34,855 nt of DNA. It comes from Chloroflexi bacterium OLB14. GTDB lineage: Bacteria; Chloroflexota; Anaerolineae; Anaerolineales; Villigracilaceae. Both the position numbers and the translations under genes were made by a program. Positions 16,930 through 25,367 of this stretch are shown piece by piece. The DNA lies in the NCBI GenBank assembly GCA_001567105.1, contig LMZR01000060.1:1-34855 (forward strand), read 5' to 3'. Under the pieces are notes generated by a model. That model searched no databases and had not been told where the DNA came from. It was given only the letters and a program-made list of their open reading frames with translations. Numbering within the stretch: position 1 is the first letter of the stretch; each line of letters opens with the position of its first letter.

Positions 16930-18482
16930 TTAAAAAAGTTTTAGGCGCTTATTACAAATCCTTTTTGTTTTTCTTTGCGCTTGGCACAAGCATTACATTT
17001 GCCATAGGGAGCTATATGCAATTTCATTCCACCGGTAACGACTTTTGGAATGTTTTGTATTATGGCAGGAATATGACACTATCTCAACCTGAGTCTTTGT
17101 ATAACGGATTTTATCCATTTGGATACGCTTTCTTAATTGGGCAGATGCCGTTTACTTATATTCTTCCGATTGCTTATATCATCAATTCGCTTCTTACTGG
17201 ATTTTTTACTGCTTCTGTTTCAACGCTTGTTTTCTACACCCGAAATTTTTTTTGCCATTTTCATTGCAACATTTAGTTCCATTGCGGCTCCGTTTGTTTT
17301 TCAAAATGCTCATACCATTGGACCTGATATTGGTGCGGCGGCGTTTGTTGCTTTTGCAATTTTTTTTACTTTGGAAGAACCATTTCGAAGAACAAAGTGA
17401 ACATGCTCAATTAGATTTTATCTTGGTGGGTACTTCACTGGGGTTAGGATTTCTTACACGAACACATGTCATTGTTTCTGCTGTGGCAATCTTCGTTAGT
17501 TATTTTTTATTGATTGGTATTCGTCCGTTTCGCTCAAGAGTATTAATGGTTGGTGCTTTTTCGTTTTTTGTTGTACTACAGGTAATAGTAAATCTTGTGT
17601 CAGGGCACGGAATGTTTGAAACAGCACAAGCTTTTAATATTTATAAATTCTTATACGGCATAGATCCAACATATTCTCCCACTCCAACTGAAATTGAAAG
17701 TTTTTCTTTGATATCTGAAATCACTAAAAACCAACAAGCTTTTTTTGCTACATATTGGATCCCATTTAAGTTTTTAATTTCTTTTGCTTTAATTCCTTTT
17801 GCTTGTTTTCTTTTTGTCTCCTAAAAGTAAATATGCTTTTTATGCTTTATTCTCAACCATGTATATTATTTTGTATGCTATTCCAATTGCCCTTGGTGAT
17901 AGCCCTCGAGCACCCTTAACAATCATGTATGCTTATATTACTTGTATTGCATTTCTGCTAGTTATCTTATCTAATCAAGCTGAAAAATATTTCACTAAAG
18001 TTAAACAGATTAGCAATATTATTGGCGTTGTATTTGCCTTATTAAGTATGAAAACATTTTACGGCTGGGCGCTTTATGATGTAGATTATGTTCAAAAAAA
18101 CTACGAAGCACGTAGAGTACTCGAAATCATTGAAAATACACTTCGCGCGAACGGAATGAAACATTCGAGTGAAGTTTTTTCGGATCGATATAATTTTTAT
18201 ACCCCCAACACTATGCCTTATCGTTCGCGTCAAATTGGTAATTGGAATATAGATTGGGTTTGGGGATATAGTAATGAATTTCCCCTTTTACCTAATGATA
18301 ATTTGGATGCATTTATTGATGCCTGTAAAACACAAGGTATTCGTTATTTGGTACTTTCGCCGAATAGCTCTTTCCGGGGAGAAATTTTTTCTCAAATTTA
18401 TAATGAAGAAATTGATATAGAGATGTTTGGCTTGGATTTTATTAATCAAACTGGAAATATGCGGCTTTACGAAATTAAATAA
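16926..18482 (+). CDS. Polytopic membrane glycosyltransferase-like protein (GT-C type), three frameshifts
   Basis: About 517 residues once restored. Breaks lie in the eight-T run 17246-17253, the eight-T run 17360-17367 and the T-rich stretch 17806-17815; removing one base from each gives continuous sense. There are about ten membrane helices, an early outer loop (NDFWNVLYYGRNMTLSQPES), the LTRTHVIVSAVAIF segment and a C-terminal soluble domain (RRVLEIIENTLRANG ... GIRYLVLSPNSSF). This plan resembles dolichyl-phosphate-sugar transferases such as the PMT/ArnT group, but no definite DE or DD catalytic pair was identified. The start overlaps the MFS stop. Possible job: adding sugars to surface polymers. 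Confidence 0.65.
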
Positions 18483-18512
18483 AAAAAGACTTCATCTGCA
18501 TGAAATCTTTTT
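18483..18512. terminator. Bidirectional terminator after the GT-C gene
   Basis: Arms 18483-18495 and 18500-18512 (13 bp, one mismatch), 4-nt loop, A-run left, T-run right. It lies between the convergent genes ending at 18482 and 18520. Confidence 0.75.
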
Positions 18513-18519
18513 ATAAAAG

Positions 18520-19224
18520 CTATTTTCTACTCTTGCTTGCTCCACCTTTAACTCTTGTTGTGTTCAATCTATTTCTGGAAACCGAAACCCTTCTAGTATT
18601 TGTTGTGCCTGATGGGCTCATACCTGTCTGTATTTGTTTGCCAAACATACTAAAGGCGGTTTCTAGAGATTTAGCAGCAGTGGCTTGATCTAACCCAGTG
18701 GAGCGTGCTAACTCATTCACCATGCCACTATTTTGTAAAATGTTCTGGTCAATTTTGCCTGTGTTCATTTGGTTAAGCATATCGTCTAAATCAAATGAAT
18801 TTGAGTCACGCCCGGAAGTAGGGTGATGCGCCAGAAGTTTATAAGCTACAAATGAAACTACTAACATAGCAATCTCTGGCGAAATTTTCATTTTCTTGGC
18901 TAATTGCACAACAAATGGTTGTAACAACATCATAATGGGGCTGTTTGCCGCAGGGTTACTTTTATTAGGATTCATAATGGTTTCAAGTATGCCCATCATG
19001 TTCCCTAATTCACTAGGTGGTTGTGATGTTTGAGGTTGCCCGCTTCCTAATAGGCTACCAATTAGATCACCGATTGGGTTTGCAGGTTGTTGTGATGATG
19101 TTGAAGGTTGACCTCCCCCTAGCAAATTGCCAATTAAATCGGTCATAGGGTCACTAGCTTGCTGTTGTTGATTTCCTGCCTGACGCGAATCAACTAAAAC
19201 TTTGAGAATATCTTCCATTGACAT
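18520..19224 (-). CDS. Hypothetical protein with GGGQP-type repeats
   Basis: 234 residues, not recognised. The N-terminus is a short helix (MEDILKVLVDSRQ), followed by two imperfect repeats, DPMTDLIGNLLGGGQP and NPIGDLIGSLLGSGQP, in a Gln/Ser/Pro-rich stretch. A hydrophobic helix (SPEIAMLVVSFVAYKLLAHH) and a region STGLDQATAAKSLETAFSMF follow, and the end is basic (RRVSVSRNRLNTTRVKGG). The repeats and the final helix recall DUF937/YidB-like proteins, but I am not confident. The next gene upstream on the strand is the FmdB protein, 61 bp away across a hairpin. Confidence 0.65.
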   Translation of the reverse strand: MSMEDILKVLVDSRQAGNQQQQASDPMTDLIGNLLGGGQPSTSSQQPANPIGDLIGSLLGSGQPQTSQPPSELGNMMGILETIMNPNKSNPAANSPIMMLLQPFVVQLAKKMKISPEIAMLVVSFVAYKLLAHHPTSGRDSNSFDLDDMLNQMNTGKIDQNILQNSGMVNELARSTGLDQATAAKSLETAFSMFGKQIQTGMSPSGTTNTRRVSVSRNRLNTTRVKGGASKSRK

Positions 19225-19246
19225 ATTGTTTTCTCCTTCAAATTAA

Positions 19247-19273
19247 TACCCTCTCCCAGAATAGGAGAGGGTA
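19247..19273. repeat. CCCTCTCC...GGAGAGGG dispersed palindrome
   Basis: Perfect 10-bp arms (19247-19256, 19264-19273), 7-nt loop, followed by GGGTGAGG. It is the same family as the palindrome inside the gene at 23854 (24042-24064). No T-tract, so more a repeat than a terminator. Confidence 0.75.
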
Positions 19274-19285
19274 GGGTGAGGCTAA

Positions 19286-19552
19286 TTACTCAGATTTTTC
19301 GGTTGAAGCAGGTTTGGATTCGGTCTCAGTTTTTGTTTCGGTCTTTTTTGTCGAAGTCGTATTGCCCGAAGGTGATTTATGGTCGGTGGCATAAAAGCCA
19401 GAGCCTTTGAAAATCACTTTAGTGGGGGTAATCACTTTTTTGAGGGCTTTCTTTTTACATTCAGGGCAGGTTTTCAACGGGTTATCAGTAAAAGACTGAT
19501 GTTTCTCAAACTGCACTCCGCAATTCTCACAGCGGTAGGTATAAACGGGCAT
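19286..19552 (-). CDS. FmdB family zinc-ribbon protein
   Basis: 88 residues. The opening MPVYTYRCENCG and CPEC form the paired CxxC motifs (C8, C11, C29, C32) of the FmdB/CxxC_CxxC_SSSS family, followed by the usual KVIFKGSGFYATDH motif and a charged low-complexity tail rich in Lys, Thr and Glu. The family is a small putative regulator, first linked to formamidase expression; its role here is unknown. Start ATG 19552 has a GGAG Shine-Dalgarno. Confidence 0.9.
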   Translation of the reverse strand: MPVYTYRCENCGVQFEKHQSFTDNPLKTCPECKKKALKKVITPTKVIFKGSGFYATDHKSPSGNTTSTKKTETKTETESKPASTEKSE

Positions 19553-19585
19553 GGGATATTTCTCCTTACTTCTTTCTTCTCAAAT

Positions 19586-19618
19586 AGACCCTAAAGGTCT
19601 GTAAGACCTTTAGGGTCT
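19586..19618. repeat. 33-nt perfect palindrome (15-3-15)
   Basis: Arms 19586-19600 and 19604-19618 are perfectly complementary (AGACCCTAAAGGTCT) around GTA. It stands between the divergent FmdB and trpS genes, too far from trpS to be a core operator. The 15-3-15 build equals that of the coding palindrome at 31021-31053. Confidence 0.85.
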
Positions 19619-19734
19619 CATAAATTTAATCAACTGTGGCATTATAGCGTTTATATCAAGGCATGACAAGCCTAGCAGCGCTACATGTTATAATTTTCTT
19701 ATAAAATACGTTAATCTAAGTAAGAGGAATATCA

Positions 19735-20721
19735 ATGGCAAAAAAAGGCAGAGTATTTTCAGGTGCAAGACCAACAGGCAGACAGCACTTGGGGAATTAT
19801 TTAGGTGCGATTCAAAATTATGTAGCATTACAAGAAGATTATGACAGTGTCTATTGCATTGTAGATGTTCACGCTTTAACAACAGTAGAGACGACACAAG
19901 ACCTGCGCTTAAATACGTTTGAAATGGCATTAGATTGGTTAGCGGCAGGGATTCGCCCTGAAGATTCGATTTTATTTATCCAATCCCATGTTCCCGAAGT
20001 GATGGAGTTGCATACTTATCTTTCTATGGTCACGCAATTTGGGAAATTAACCGACTTGCCGACCTTCAAAGAAAAAGTTCGTCAACAACCTGAAAATGTA
20101 AATTATGGTTTATTGGGCTATCCTGTGTTGATGACGGCTGATATTGTTTTATATAAAACAGATATTGTGCCAGTAGGCATTGACCAAGCTCCGCACCTTG
20201 AATTTGCGCGTGAAATTGTACGTTCATTTAATTATCGCTACAACACCAAATGTTTAATTGAACCTCAAGTGAAGCACACTGAAATTCTAAAAGTAGTCGG
20301 CATTGATGGTAAAGATAAAATGAGCAAGAGTTTGAATAATCATATTGAGCTTGCCTCAACACCAGAAGAGACAACGAAACGTGTGCGCGAAATGGTCACA
20401 GACCCTGCTCGCCTAAGAAAAACTGACCCTGGCAACCCAGATATTTGCAACGTCTTCACTATGCACAAAATTTTCTCTCCACAAGAAGAAGTGGATATGA
20501 TTAATGTTGAATGTCGGCGGGCAGGCATCGGCTGTGTAGATTGTAAACTTCGCTTTGCTAATAACTTAAATAAACATCTTGAACCATTTAGAGCCAAACG
20601 AAATGAATTGGCTTCACAAGAAAGTTATGTGCAAGATGTGTTGAATGATGGTGGCAAGCGTGCGCGAGTCATTGCACAAGAGACAATGAAAGAAGTCCGC
20701 GAGGCGATACAACTTCCATAA
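19735..20721 (+). CDS. trpS: Tryptophanyl-tRNA synthetase
   Basis: 328 residues, normal for bacterial TrpRS. The class I signatures are HLGN (18-21, the HIGH box) and KMSKS (195-199). RVFSGARPTGRQHLGNYLGA is the standard opening, and MTADIVLYKTDIVPVGIDQ the tryptophan/adenylate pocket; DQAPHLEFAREI follows. It charges tRNA-Trp. The Shine-Dalgarno AGAGGA lies 7 nt upstream of ATG 19735. No T-box leader is evident in the upstream 100 bp. It is followed by dtd on the same strand. Confidence 0.96.
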   Translation: MAKKGRVFSGARPTGRQHLGNYLGAIQNYVALQEDYDSVYCIVDVHALTTVETTQDLRLNTFEMALDWLAAGIRPEDSILFIQSHVPEVMELHTYLSMVTQFGKLTDLPTFKEKVRQQPENVNYGLLGYPVLMTADIVLYKTDIVPVGIDQAPHLEFAREIVRSFNYRYNTKCLIEPQVKHTEILKVVGIDGKDKMSKSLNNHIELASTPEETTKRVREMVTDPARLRKTDPGNPDICNVFTMHKIFSPQEEVDMINVECRRAGIGCVDCKLRFANNLNKHLEPFRAKRNELASQESYVQDVLNDGGKRARVIAQETMKEVREAIQLP

Positions 20722-20724
20722 AGA

Positions 20725-20803
20725 AGTACATAAGTAAACAAGTACACAAGGAAACAATAGACCTGTGTACTTGTCTACCTGTCTACTTGTATACCTGTCT
20801 ACT
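20725..20803. repeat. TACTTGT/ACAAGTA repeat cluster before dtd
   Basis: AAGTACATAAGTAAACAAGTACACAAGG-type words (20725-20755) face CCTGTGTACTTG (20762) as an imperfect inverted repeat. Two 16-bp tandem copies with one mismatch follow at 20769-20784 and 20785-20800. A hairpin-forming junk repeat is likely; it abuts the dtd start, which has no clear Shine-Dalgarno. Confidence 0.65.
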
Positions 20804-20809
20804 TTCCCC

Positions 20810-21247
20810 ATGCGAATCTTAATCCAACGAGTCTCCCAAGCCAGTGTAACAGTTGATGGACAAGTCATTTCCAAAATTGGCAAAGGATTGTTGATTCTGC
20901 TGGGGATAGGTCACCAAGATGGGGAAGCAGAAGCAATTTCAATGTCTGAAAAAGTGGCGCATTTGAGGGTCTTTGAAGACGCCGAAGGTAAAACAAATCT
21001 ATCCATATTAGATGTCAAAGGTGAAGCGATTGTCGTTTCTCAATTTACTTTATATGCCAATACATCCAAAGGTCGGCGACCATCTTTTATTGAAGCGGCA
21101 TTGCCAGAAGTTGCAGAACCGCTTGTAAAAAAGTTTGCAGAACTTTTACAAAATCATGGTGTGCCAACGCAAACAGGAAAATTTGGCGCAGATATGTTAG
21201 TTGAAATTCATAACGATGGACCTGTAACAATATGGTTAGAAAAATAA
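20810..21247 (+). CDS. dtd: D-aminoacyl-tRNA deacylase
   Basis: 145 residues, the normal length for Dtd. It opens MRILIQRVSQASVTVDGQ and contains the catalytic-site motif VVSQFTLYAN and the second signature NDGPVTIWLE, whose Gly-Pro pair forms the chirality filter. It hydrolyses D-amino acids mischarged on tRNA and also Gly-tRNA-Ala. Start ATG 20810 is chosen because the family begins with MR/KxxxQR; an upstream frame runs through repeats. It is near trpS and ends 1 bp before the next gene. Confidence 0.96.
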   Translation: MRILIQRVSQASVTVDGQVISKIGKGLLILLGIGHQDGEAEAISMSEKVAHLRVFEDAEGKTNLSILDVKGEAIVVSQFTLYANTSKGRRPSFIEAALPEVAEPLVKKFAELLQNHGVPTQTGKFGADMLVEIHNDGPVTIWLEK

Positions 21248-21248
21248 A

Positions 21249-22502
21249 ATGAAATTGAAAATATTTTATATCTCTATCTTTTTTGTGTATGCTGTCATTC
21301 GTGTATTGACAACGTTCCCAGCCATTCATGCTCCCCGTGATTTAGCAGATACCGATATTTACGTTCGTATTTCAACCAGCCCTATCATTAGTACAAATTT
21401 TTTGTATCTTGACCGTCCATTTGTTTTTCCGTTTCTTCTTCAAATGATGGGACAAAATTTTGAGATGGTTGCAATCTTTCAATTAGGATTAACCATTGTG
21501 GCATGGGGTTTGCTGGCGTATCTTATCTCCGCTTCTTTTACTCCATTGAGTTTGAAATTATTTTCTTTTACTGTGATATTGGCTGTTAGTTTAGTACGGC
21601 ACTTAGCAGGCTGGGATTTTGTCATGATGACCGAGTCGTTATCACTATCCATTTTCGCTTTATTTATTGCATCTGGTATTTGGTTATTACGAGGTTGGCA
21701 AATATATAAAATAGTAATTTGTTTAATCTTTGCTTTTTTATTTGCGTTTACTCGAGATACAAATGCTTATTTATTACTTATGTTTGCAGGTTTAATGTTG
21801 ATAGCCATAGTATCAGGTTGGCTAAATAAGAAATTTTCGTTTTTAGTCTTGGGGTTTGTTGCTATATTTTTTATAAGTAATCTTAGTGCAGACTTAAGTA
21901 AACGTTGGGTCTTTCCTTTATTAAATATTATTAGTACAAGAATACTTCCTAATCCACAAGCTTTATCTACATTTTCAATATGTGGAATGCCAATAACATC
22001 TGAGCTGTTAAGTGTTACTGGGCTATATGCCAACGAAAATAACTCCCAAATAATGAAAGACCCAGCCTTAGAAAAGTTCCGTTTATGGGTAGCAGAAAAT
22101 GGAAAATCTTGCTATATGAAATGGCTTATTTCGAACCCTATACCCACTATGCAAGCAGCTCTAAAGGAATTTGATGCTATGATTTATTTTGAATGGGTTG
22201 GCGGTTATTTCTCTCGAAAATATCAAGATATCCTTCCATCTAAAGTAGAAAGAATTTTATACCCAGTTTATTTTCTACCTTACTTGTTAGTAGGCTTAAC
22301 TTTACTGTCGTTTTATGGCATTTTCAAACAGGCATGGCTTGAAAACCCTTTATGGATTATAGCTATCATGTTGTGTTTAACTATTTTTCCGCATTTATAT
22401 ATCACTTGGCATGGAGATGATATGGCTCCGGAACGTCACGCCTTATCAGTAGGAATGCAACTGGCAGTAAGCATGTGGCTGTTTTTTTTTCTTAATGCTT
22501 GA
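21249..22502 (+). CDS. Polytopic membrane protein of unknown function
   Basis: 417 residues with about ten membrane helices, not recognised. An early outer loop contains HAPRDLADTDIYVRISTSPI followed by LDRPFVFPFLLQ, which is arranged like the DxD-bearing first loop of GT-C glycosyltransferases; the DTD at about 33-35 could be the acidic site. A soluble stretch with cysteines lies between 225 and 290 (FSICGMPITSELL, GKSCYMKWLISNP). The late outer loop ends HGDDMAPERHALSVGMQ. It begins 1 bp after dtd. A sugar transferase or O-antigen-related role is a guess. Confidence 0.7.
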   Translation: MKLKIFYISIFFVYAVIRVLTTFPAIHAPRDLADTDIYVRISTSPIISTNFLYLDRPFVFPFLLQMMGQNFEMVAIFQLGLTIVAWGLLAYLISASFTPLSLKLFSFTVILAVSLVRHLAGWDFVMMTESLSLSIFALFIASGIWLLRGWQIYKIVICLIFAFLFAFTRDTNAYLLLMFAGLMLIAIVSGWLNKKFSFLVLGFVAIFFISNLSADLSKRWVFPLLNIISTRILPNPQALSTFSICGMPITSELLSVTGLYANENNSQIMKDPALEKFRLWVAENGKSCYMKWLISNPIPTMQAALKEFDAMIYFEWVGGYFSRKYQDILPSKVERILYPVYFLPYLLVGLTLLSFYGIFKQAWLENPLWIIAIMLCLTIFPHLYITWHGDDMAPERHALSVGMQLAVSMWLFFFLNA

Positions 22503-22564
22503 AAAAGCATATAACAAATTTTCTGGTAACTTTGCATAATAAAATAACTTGAAAAGGTACTCGC

Positions 22565-23065
22565 TTGACACCTATACATAAACGACCTAATTTGTTTCAA
22601 AAAGTTCTACATCGCTTTATTATGCTTCGCCCTGTAACTGCTTTTGTAGCAAATAAAACACATCTCATTGATAATTTTGTTTTCAAATTAACCAAAGGCA
22701 AACATTCATTTACTGAATATCTCGGTTGGAATATTATTCAAATTACTACCATTGGAGCGAAAACAGGGAAACCACATCAAATTGTTTTAGTGGCACTGAT
22801 TGACGATAAAAATATTGGACTCATCGCTTCAAACTTTGGGCGCAAACCAAACCCTGCTTGGTATTACAACTTAATTAAAAATCCCCAATGCGAAGTTCAA
22901 CTTAATGGAATCACAAAACAATATATCGCTCGTGAAACTGATGGGGAAGAATATCAAAAATATTGGCGCATGGCAGTTGAAAGTTATGCAGGCTATGAAA
23001 AATATAAACAACGTGCTTCTCATCGAAAAATCCCCATCATCGTTTTAGAACCAATAAAAGATTAA
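22565..23065 (+). CDS. Deazaflavin (F420)-dependent nitroreductase family protein
   Basis: 166 residues from TTG 22565, which has an AAAGG 7-8 nt upstream. IIQITTIGAKTGKPHQIVLV, IASNFGRKPNPAWYYNLIKNP and the following PQCEVQLNG are the consecutive motifs of the DDN/pfam04075 family of split-barrel proteins, many of which use cofactor F420. About 45 extra residues at the N-terminus include an amphipathic stretch. Whether this organism makes F420 is not shown. The terminator stem overlaps its stop codon. Confidence 0.85.
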   Translation: MTPIHKRPNLFQKVLHRFIMLRPVTAFVANKTHLIDNFVFKLTKGKHSFTEYLGWNIIQITTIGAKTGKPHQIVLVALIDDKNIGLIASNFGRKPNPAWYYNLIKNPQCEVQLNGITKQYIARETDGEEYQKYWRMAVESYAGYEKYKQRASHRKIPIIVLEPIKD

Positions 23066-23085
23066 CTAACTTAAGTTAATCTTTT
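23056..23085 (+). terminator. AT-rich terminator hairpin overlapping the stop codon
   Basis: Perfect 12-bp arms (23056-23067, 23074-23085), 6-nt loop, ending in CTTTT. The TAA stop of the preceding gene lies within the left arm. Low GC makes it moderate. Confidence 0.5.
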
Positions 23086-23094
23086 CAAGATCTT

Positions 23095-23160
23095 TGCTGC
23101 CAATTTCGCTAATGTACGCGAATTTTTTTAACGATTAGCGAAAATCAGCATAATTCGTGG
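23095..23160. repeat. ACGCGAA-family palindromic repeat
   Basis: AATTTCGCTAAT (23102) and ATTAGCGAAAAT (23136) face each other around a GCGAATTTTTTT centre. Same family as 9635-9722 and 25238-25317. The rest of 23161-23330 holds no gene or structure I can support. Confidence 0.6.
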
Positions 23161-23330
23161 CTAAAAAAGTTCTTAAGCAAGATATCAAGATACCCCTCGC
23201 TTAAGGCGCAACTTAATATAAAAAATACGAACAGAATAATGAATTTGATAATAGAGTTCTTAAAGATAAATCTCAAAGGTCTTTGTGGCTAAGAGATAGT
23301 TAATCCACTTTTTTAACTTACCTCATAGAA

Positions 23331-23359
23331 TTGTCAAGATTAAAAAAATATGATAAAGT
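23331..23359 (+). promoter_or_regulatory. Candidate promoter of the cold-shock gene
   Basis: TTGTCA at 23331-23336, 17-bp spacer, TAAAGT at 23354-23359. This would start transcription near 23366 and give a leader of about 140 nt. The -10 is poor, so confidence is modest. Confidence 0.35.
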
Positions 23360-23365
23360 TAAAAG

Positions 23366-23506
23366 CGTAGGATGCAAGTAGGTTTTCGTTGTGGAAGTAA
23401 AGGACGACGGCTCACAGTAACATCTTGAGCCGTTTTTTGTTACCGCCCGATGAACGACACAACCTGCGTCACCTAATTTTTTTTATTTTGCTTAGGAGGC
23501 AAAAAA
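23366..23506 (+). promoter_or_regulatory. Structured 5' leader with terminator-like hairpin upstream of the cold-shock gene
   Basis: Within the leader, 8-bp arms ACGGCTCA (23407-23414) and TGAGCCGT (23426-23433) are followed directly by six T, an intrinsic-terminator shape. Words before it (GATGCAAGTAGGTT...TTGTGG, 23372-23397) and after it (CACAACCTGCGTC, 23458-23470) are partly complementary and could form an alternative pairing enclosing or competing with the hairpin. This suggests attenuation or a temperature-sensing leader as in cspA mRNAs. A strong AGGAGG stands 7 nt before the start. Confidence 0.5.
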
Positions 23507-23716
23507 ATGTCAGAACGTATCATCGGAACGGTAAAATGGTTCAACGGAACAAAAGGCTACGGCTTCATCGAACGTGAAGGCGGAGCAGATGTCTTTGTTC
23601 ACTTCTCCGCAATTCGTGGCGAAGGTTTCAAAAACCTACAAGAAGGTCAAAAAGTAGAATTCACTATCGAAAACGGACCAAAAGGTTTACAAGCCGCAGA
23701 CGTAGTAGTTCTCTAA
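23507..23716 (+). CDS. Cold-shock domain protein (CspA family)
   Basis: 69 residues, one cold-shock domain. [16 protein letters not shown] contains RNP1 (KGYGFIE, 16-22), and VFVHF (29-33) is RNP2; [20 protein letters not shown] ends the barrel. It binds single-stranded RNA and DNA and acts as an RNA chaperone. Shine-Dalgarno AGGAGG is near-perfect, implying high expression. The gene is monocistronic, between a long leader and a terminator, and is richer in preferred codons than its neighbours. Confidence 0.96.
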   Translation: MSERIIGTVKWFNGTKGYGFIEREGGADVFVHFSAIRGEGFKNLQEGQKVEFTIENGPKGLQAADVVVL

Positions 23717-23735
23717 ACAGAACCGAACCAAAAAG

Positions 23736-23762
23736 AGTCTCATCGCAAGGTGAGGCTTTTTT
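23736..23762 (+). terminator. Intrinsic terminator of the cold-shock gene
   Basis: Arms AGTCTCA (23736-23742) and TGAGGCT (23751-23757), one G-U pair, 8-nt loop, then a six-T run at 23757-23762. Confidence 0.8.
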
Positions 23763-23774
23763 ATTTTAATGATT

Positions 23775-23842
23775 GACAATAGACAGTGGACAATAGACCA
23801 TTATTCAGATTTTTCATGGTCTGCAGTCTATGGTCTATCGTC
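23775..23842. repeat. GACAATAGAC/GTCTATCGTC palindromic repeat
   Basis: Left part has two GACAATAGAC-type words (23775, 23789) and right part GGTCTGCAGTCTATGGTCTATCGTC (from 23818) pairing with them. A dispersed-repeat hairpin between the convergent cold-shock and dehydrogenase-like genes. Confidence 0.65.
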
Positions 23843-23853
23843 TAAATCGCCTC

Positions 23854-24627
23854 TTAACGCACCCACAGCTTGATATCTGTTTCAACAGCCATTGCTCCCA
23901 CCGCAAGCATTGACTCTACATCTGCGTCTGACCAAACTCCACCAGCCCCAATAATAGGAAGTCCAATCATCCCCGCCGAACGGACAATATCTAACGAACG
24001 CGGAAATAATGAACGTCCATACATTCTGCCAGAGATTAACTCCCCTCTCCTCTCAGGAGAGGGGTTGGGGGTGAGGTCAATTGTCCCACGCGGAGATGCA
24101 ATACTAATTGCACTTGCGCCTGCTTGAATCAACTTTGCACCTAACGATAAAATTTGTTCATGTGGCAAAGCAAAAATTAAAGGCAATTCCCCTAAACACA
24201 TTTCTAAGTTTAATAAAATAATGTCATCAGATAATAAAGGCGCGAAACCTAATTGAACCGCCATCACATTTTCAATATTCTCTAACTGACGAACCATCTG
24301 TTGCGTTTCTTCTGGTCTATCCGCCATCAGGTTAACAATAATTGGCAACTCAGATCGATTCCATTTAGCAGAATATTTTTTAATCACATTACTAAAACCA
24401 GCATTAGGTAAACCTGTGTGTAACAAAACCCCACCTGAAAATTCAATCACACTTGGGTTAGCAGTTGGCATTCGCGGACGAAGTGAAATGGGGTTGGTCA
24501 CAAACGCACCGAGTTGATTGAGACCTTCGAGTTCTTTAAAAACTCGGAGGTCTGGCGCGAATCCCAAACTCCCTGCCGAATTGATTAATGGCTTACTGAA
24601 ATACAAATCTCGTTTCATACTTTTCAT
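23854..24627 (-). CDS. Dihydroorotate dehydrogenase-like FMN barrel protein
   Basis: 257 residues. KPLINSAGSLGFAPDL, GAFVTNPISLRPRMP and LPIIVNLMADRPEE match the first strands of the dihydroorotate dehydrogenase barrel (the phosphate/FMN-binding order N-A-G, then T..S..PR.). The end, LPIIGAGGVWSDADVESMLAVGA, is the phosphate-binding GG motif. The catalytic Cys/Ser-bearing NxSxPN loop is not evident, so it may not make pyrimidines. DLTPNPSPERRGEL within it is a translated dispersed palindrome (24042-24064). Start ATG 24627, or 24617. It is divergent from the next gene with only 20 bp between. Confidence 0.65.
   Translation of the reverse strand: MKSMKRDLYFSKPLINSAGSLGFAPDLRVFKELEGLNQLGAFVTNPISLRPRMPTANPSVIEFSGGVLLHTGLPNAGFSNVIKKYSAKWNRSELPIIVNLMADRPEETQQMVRQLENIENVMAVQLGFAPLLSDDIILLNLEMCLGELPLIFALPHEQILSLGAKLIQAGASAISIASPRGTIDLTPNPSPERRGELISGRMYGRSLFPRSLDIVRSAGMIGLPIIGAGGVWSDADVESMLAVGAMAVETDIKLWVR
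24042..24064. repeat. Translated TPNPSPERRGE palindrome
   Basis: Perfect 10-bp arms CCCCTCTCCT (24042-24051) and AGGAGAGGGG (24055-24064) around CTC, followed by TTGGGGGTGAGG. It is read in frame as TPNPSPERRGE, a peptide familiar from such repeats across many bacteria. Related to 19247-19273. Confidence 0.85.
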
Positions 24628-24647
24628 TTTTATTGTACAATAAATTT

Positions 24648-25184
24648 ATGGATACAGTCATTTACACCGCTTCACCTTTGCAAGCCTTTCTTATCAATAT
24701 TATCGTTATCGGATTCTTATTCGTTGTTGGCGGTGGTGGAATTGCATTAGCGGTCTTTAGAACAAAAAGTAGAAAAAACAAAACACAGGAAAATATTGAG
24801 CGAATTGGCTTGGGTTGTGCTTCTGTCGTTTTATTACTTGCAGGAGCACTCACTTCGTTTGTTTCAGCCAATACATTTTTAACTGGTGATGAAATGGTTA
24901 CAGTCATGGTAGATGACAAACAAATTGTTGAAAGCAACTGTGGCACAAAGAAAAATCGTTTTAGAACTTGTACTAGCTATGTGGTGGAAACTTATTCCGA
25001 CCAAAACTATATTGATTTTACAGTGACCCAAAAAACATGGGAGCAAATAGAACCAGGTTCTTGCTATCAATTTACTTATTACCCACCTCAATCTCTATTA
25101 GGTGATTATTTACAAGAAACTACAACTGATTCTTATGAATCTGCTTCTAACATCACACGGATTGAACAAGTCAGTTGTCCGTAA
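24648..25184 (+). CDS. Hypothetical membrane protein with two helices
   Basis: 178 residues from ATG 24648, not recognised. Two membrane helices (about 13-37, FLINIIVIGFLFVVGGGGIA, and 55-77, GCASVVLLLAGALTSFVSA) flank a basic inner loop with KSRKNKTQEN. The outer domain of about 100 residues has four cysteines (SNCGTKKNRFRTC, GSCYQFTYYPP, VSC) that could form two disulphides. GTACAAT lies 11 nt before the ATG and no Shine-Dalgarno is seen. Confidence 0.7.
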   Translation: MDTVIYTASPLQAFLINIIVIGFLFVVGGGGIALAVFRTKSRKNKTQENIERIGLGCASVVLLLAGALTSFVSANTFLTGDEMVTVMVDDKQIVESNCGTKKNRFRTCTSYVVETYSDQNYIDFTVTQKTWEQIEPGSCYQFTYYPPQSLLGDYLQETTTDSYESASNITRIEQVSCP

Positions 25185-25237
25185 TCAATCTGCCATATAG
25201 ATATTTGCACAGTAAAACTTAAGCCGAGAAAAAAAGC

Positions 25238-25317
25238 TTAATGCGAATGACGCGAAAGTACGAATTTCGCTAAAAAATTTCGCGTTATTCGCCCGTTTGC
25301 GTTTTTCGCGTTAAAAA
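25238..25317. repeat. ACGCGAA-family palindromic repeat
   Basis: TTAATGCGAATGACGCGAAA at the left faces TTCGCGTTATTCGC and TTTTTCGCGTTAAAAAG at the right. Same family as 9635-9722. Confidence 0.7.
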
Positions 25318-25367
25318 GAACCAAAATGAAAATGCTAGATTATTTTGGAAAATACATTGTCTACTAC

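Noticed and set aside
20769..20800. Tandem 16-bp repeats like a short CRISPR
   Set aside because: Two abutting copies with no spacer, no further units and no cas genes.
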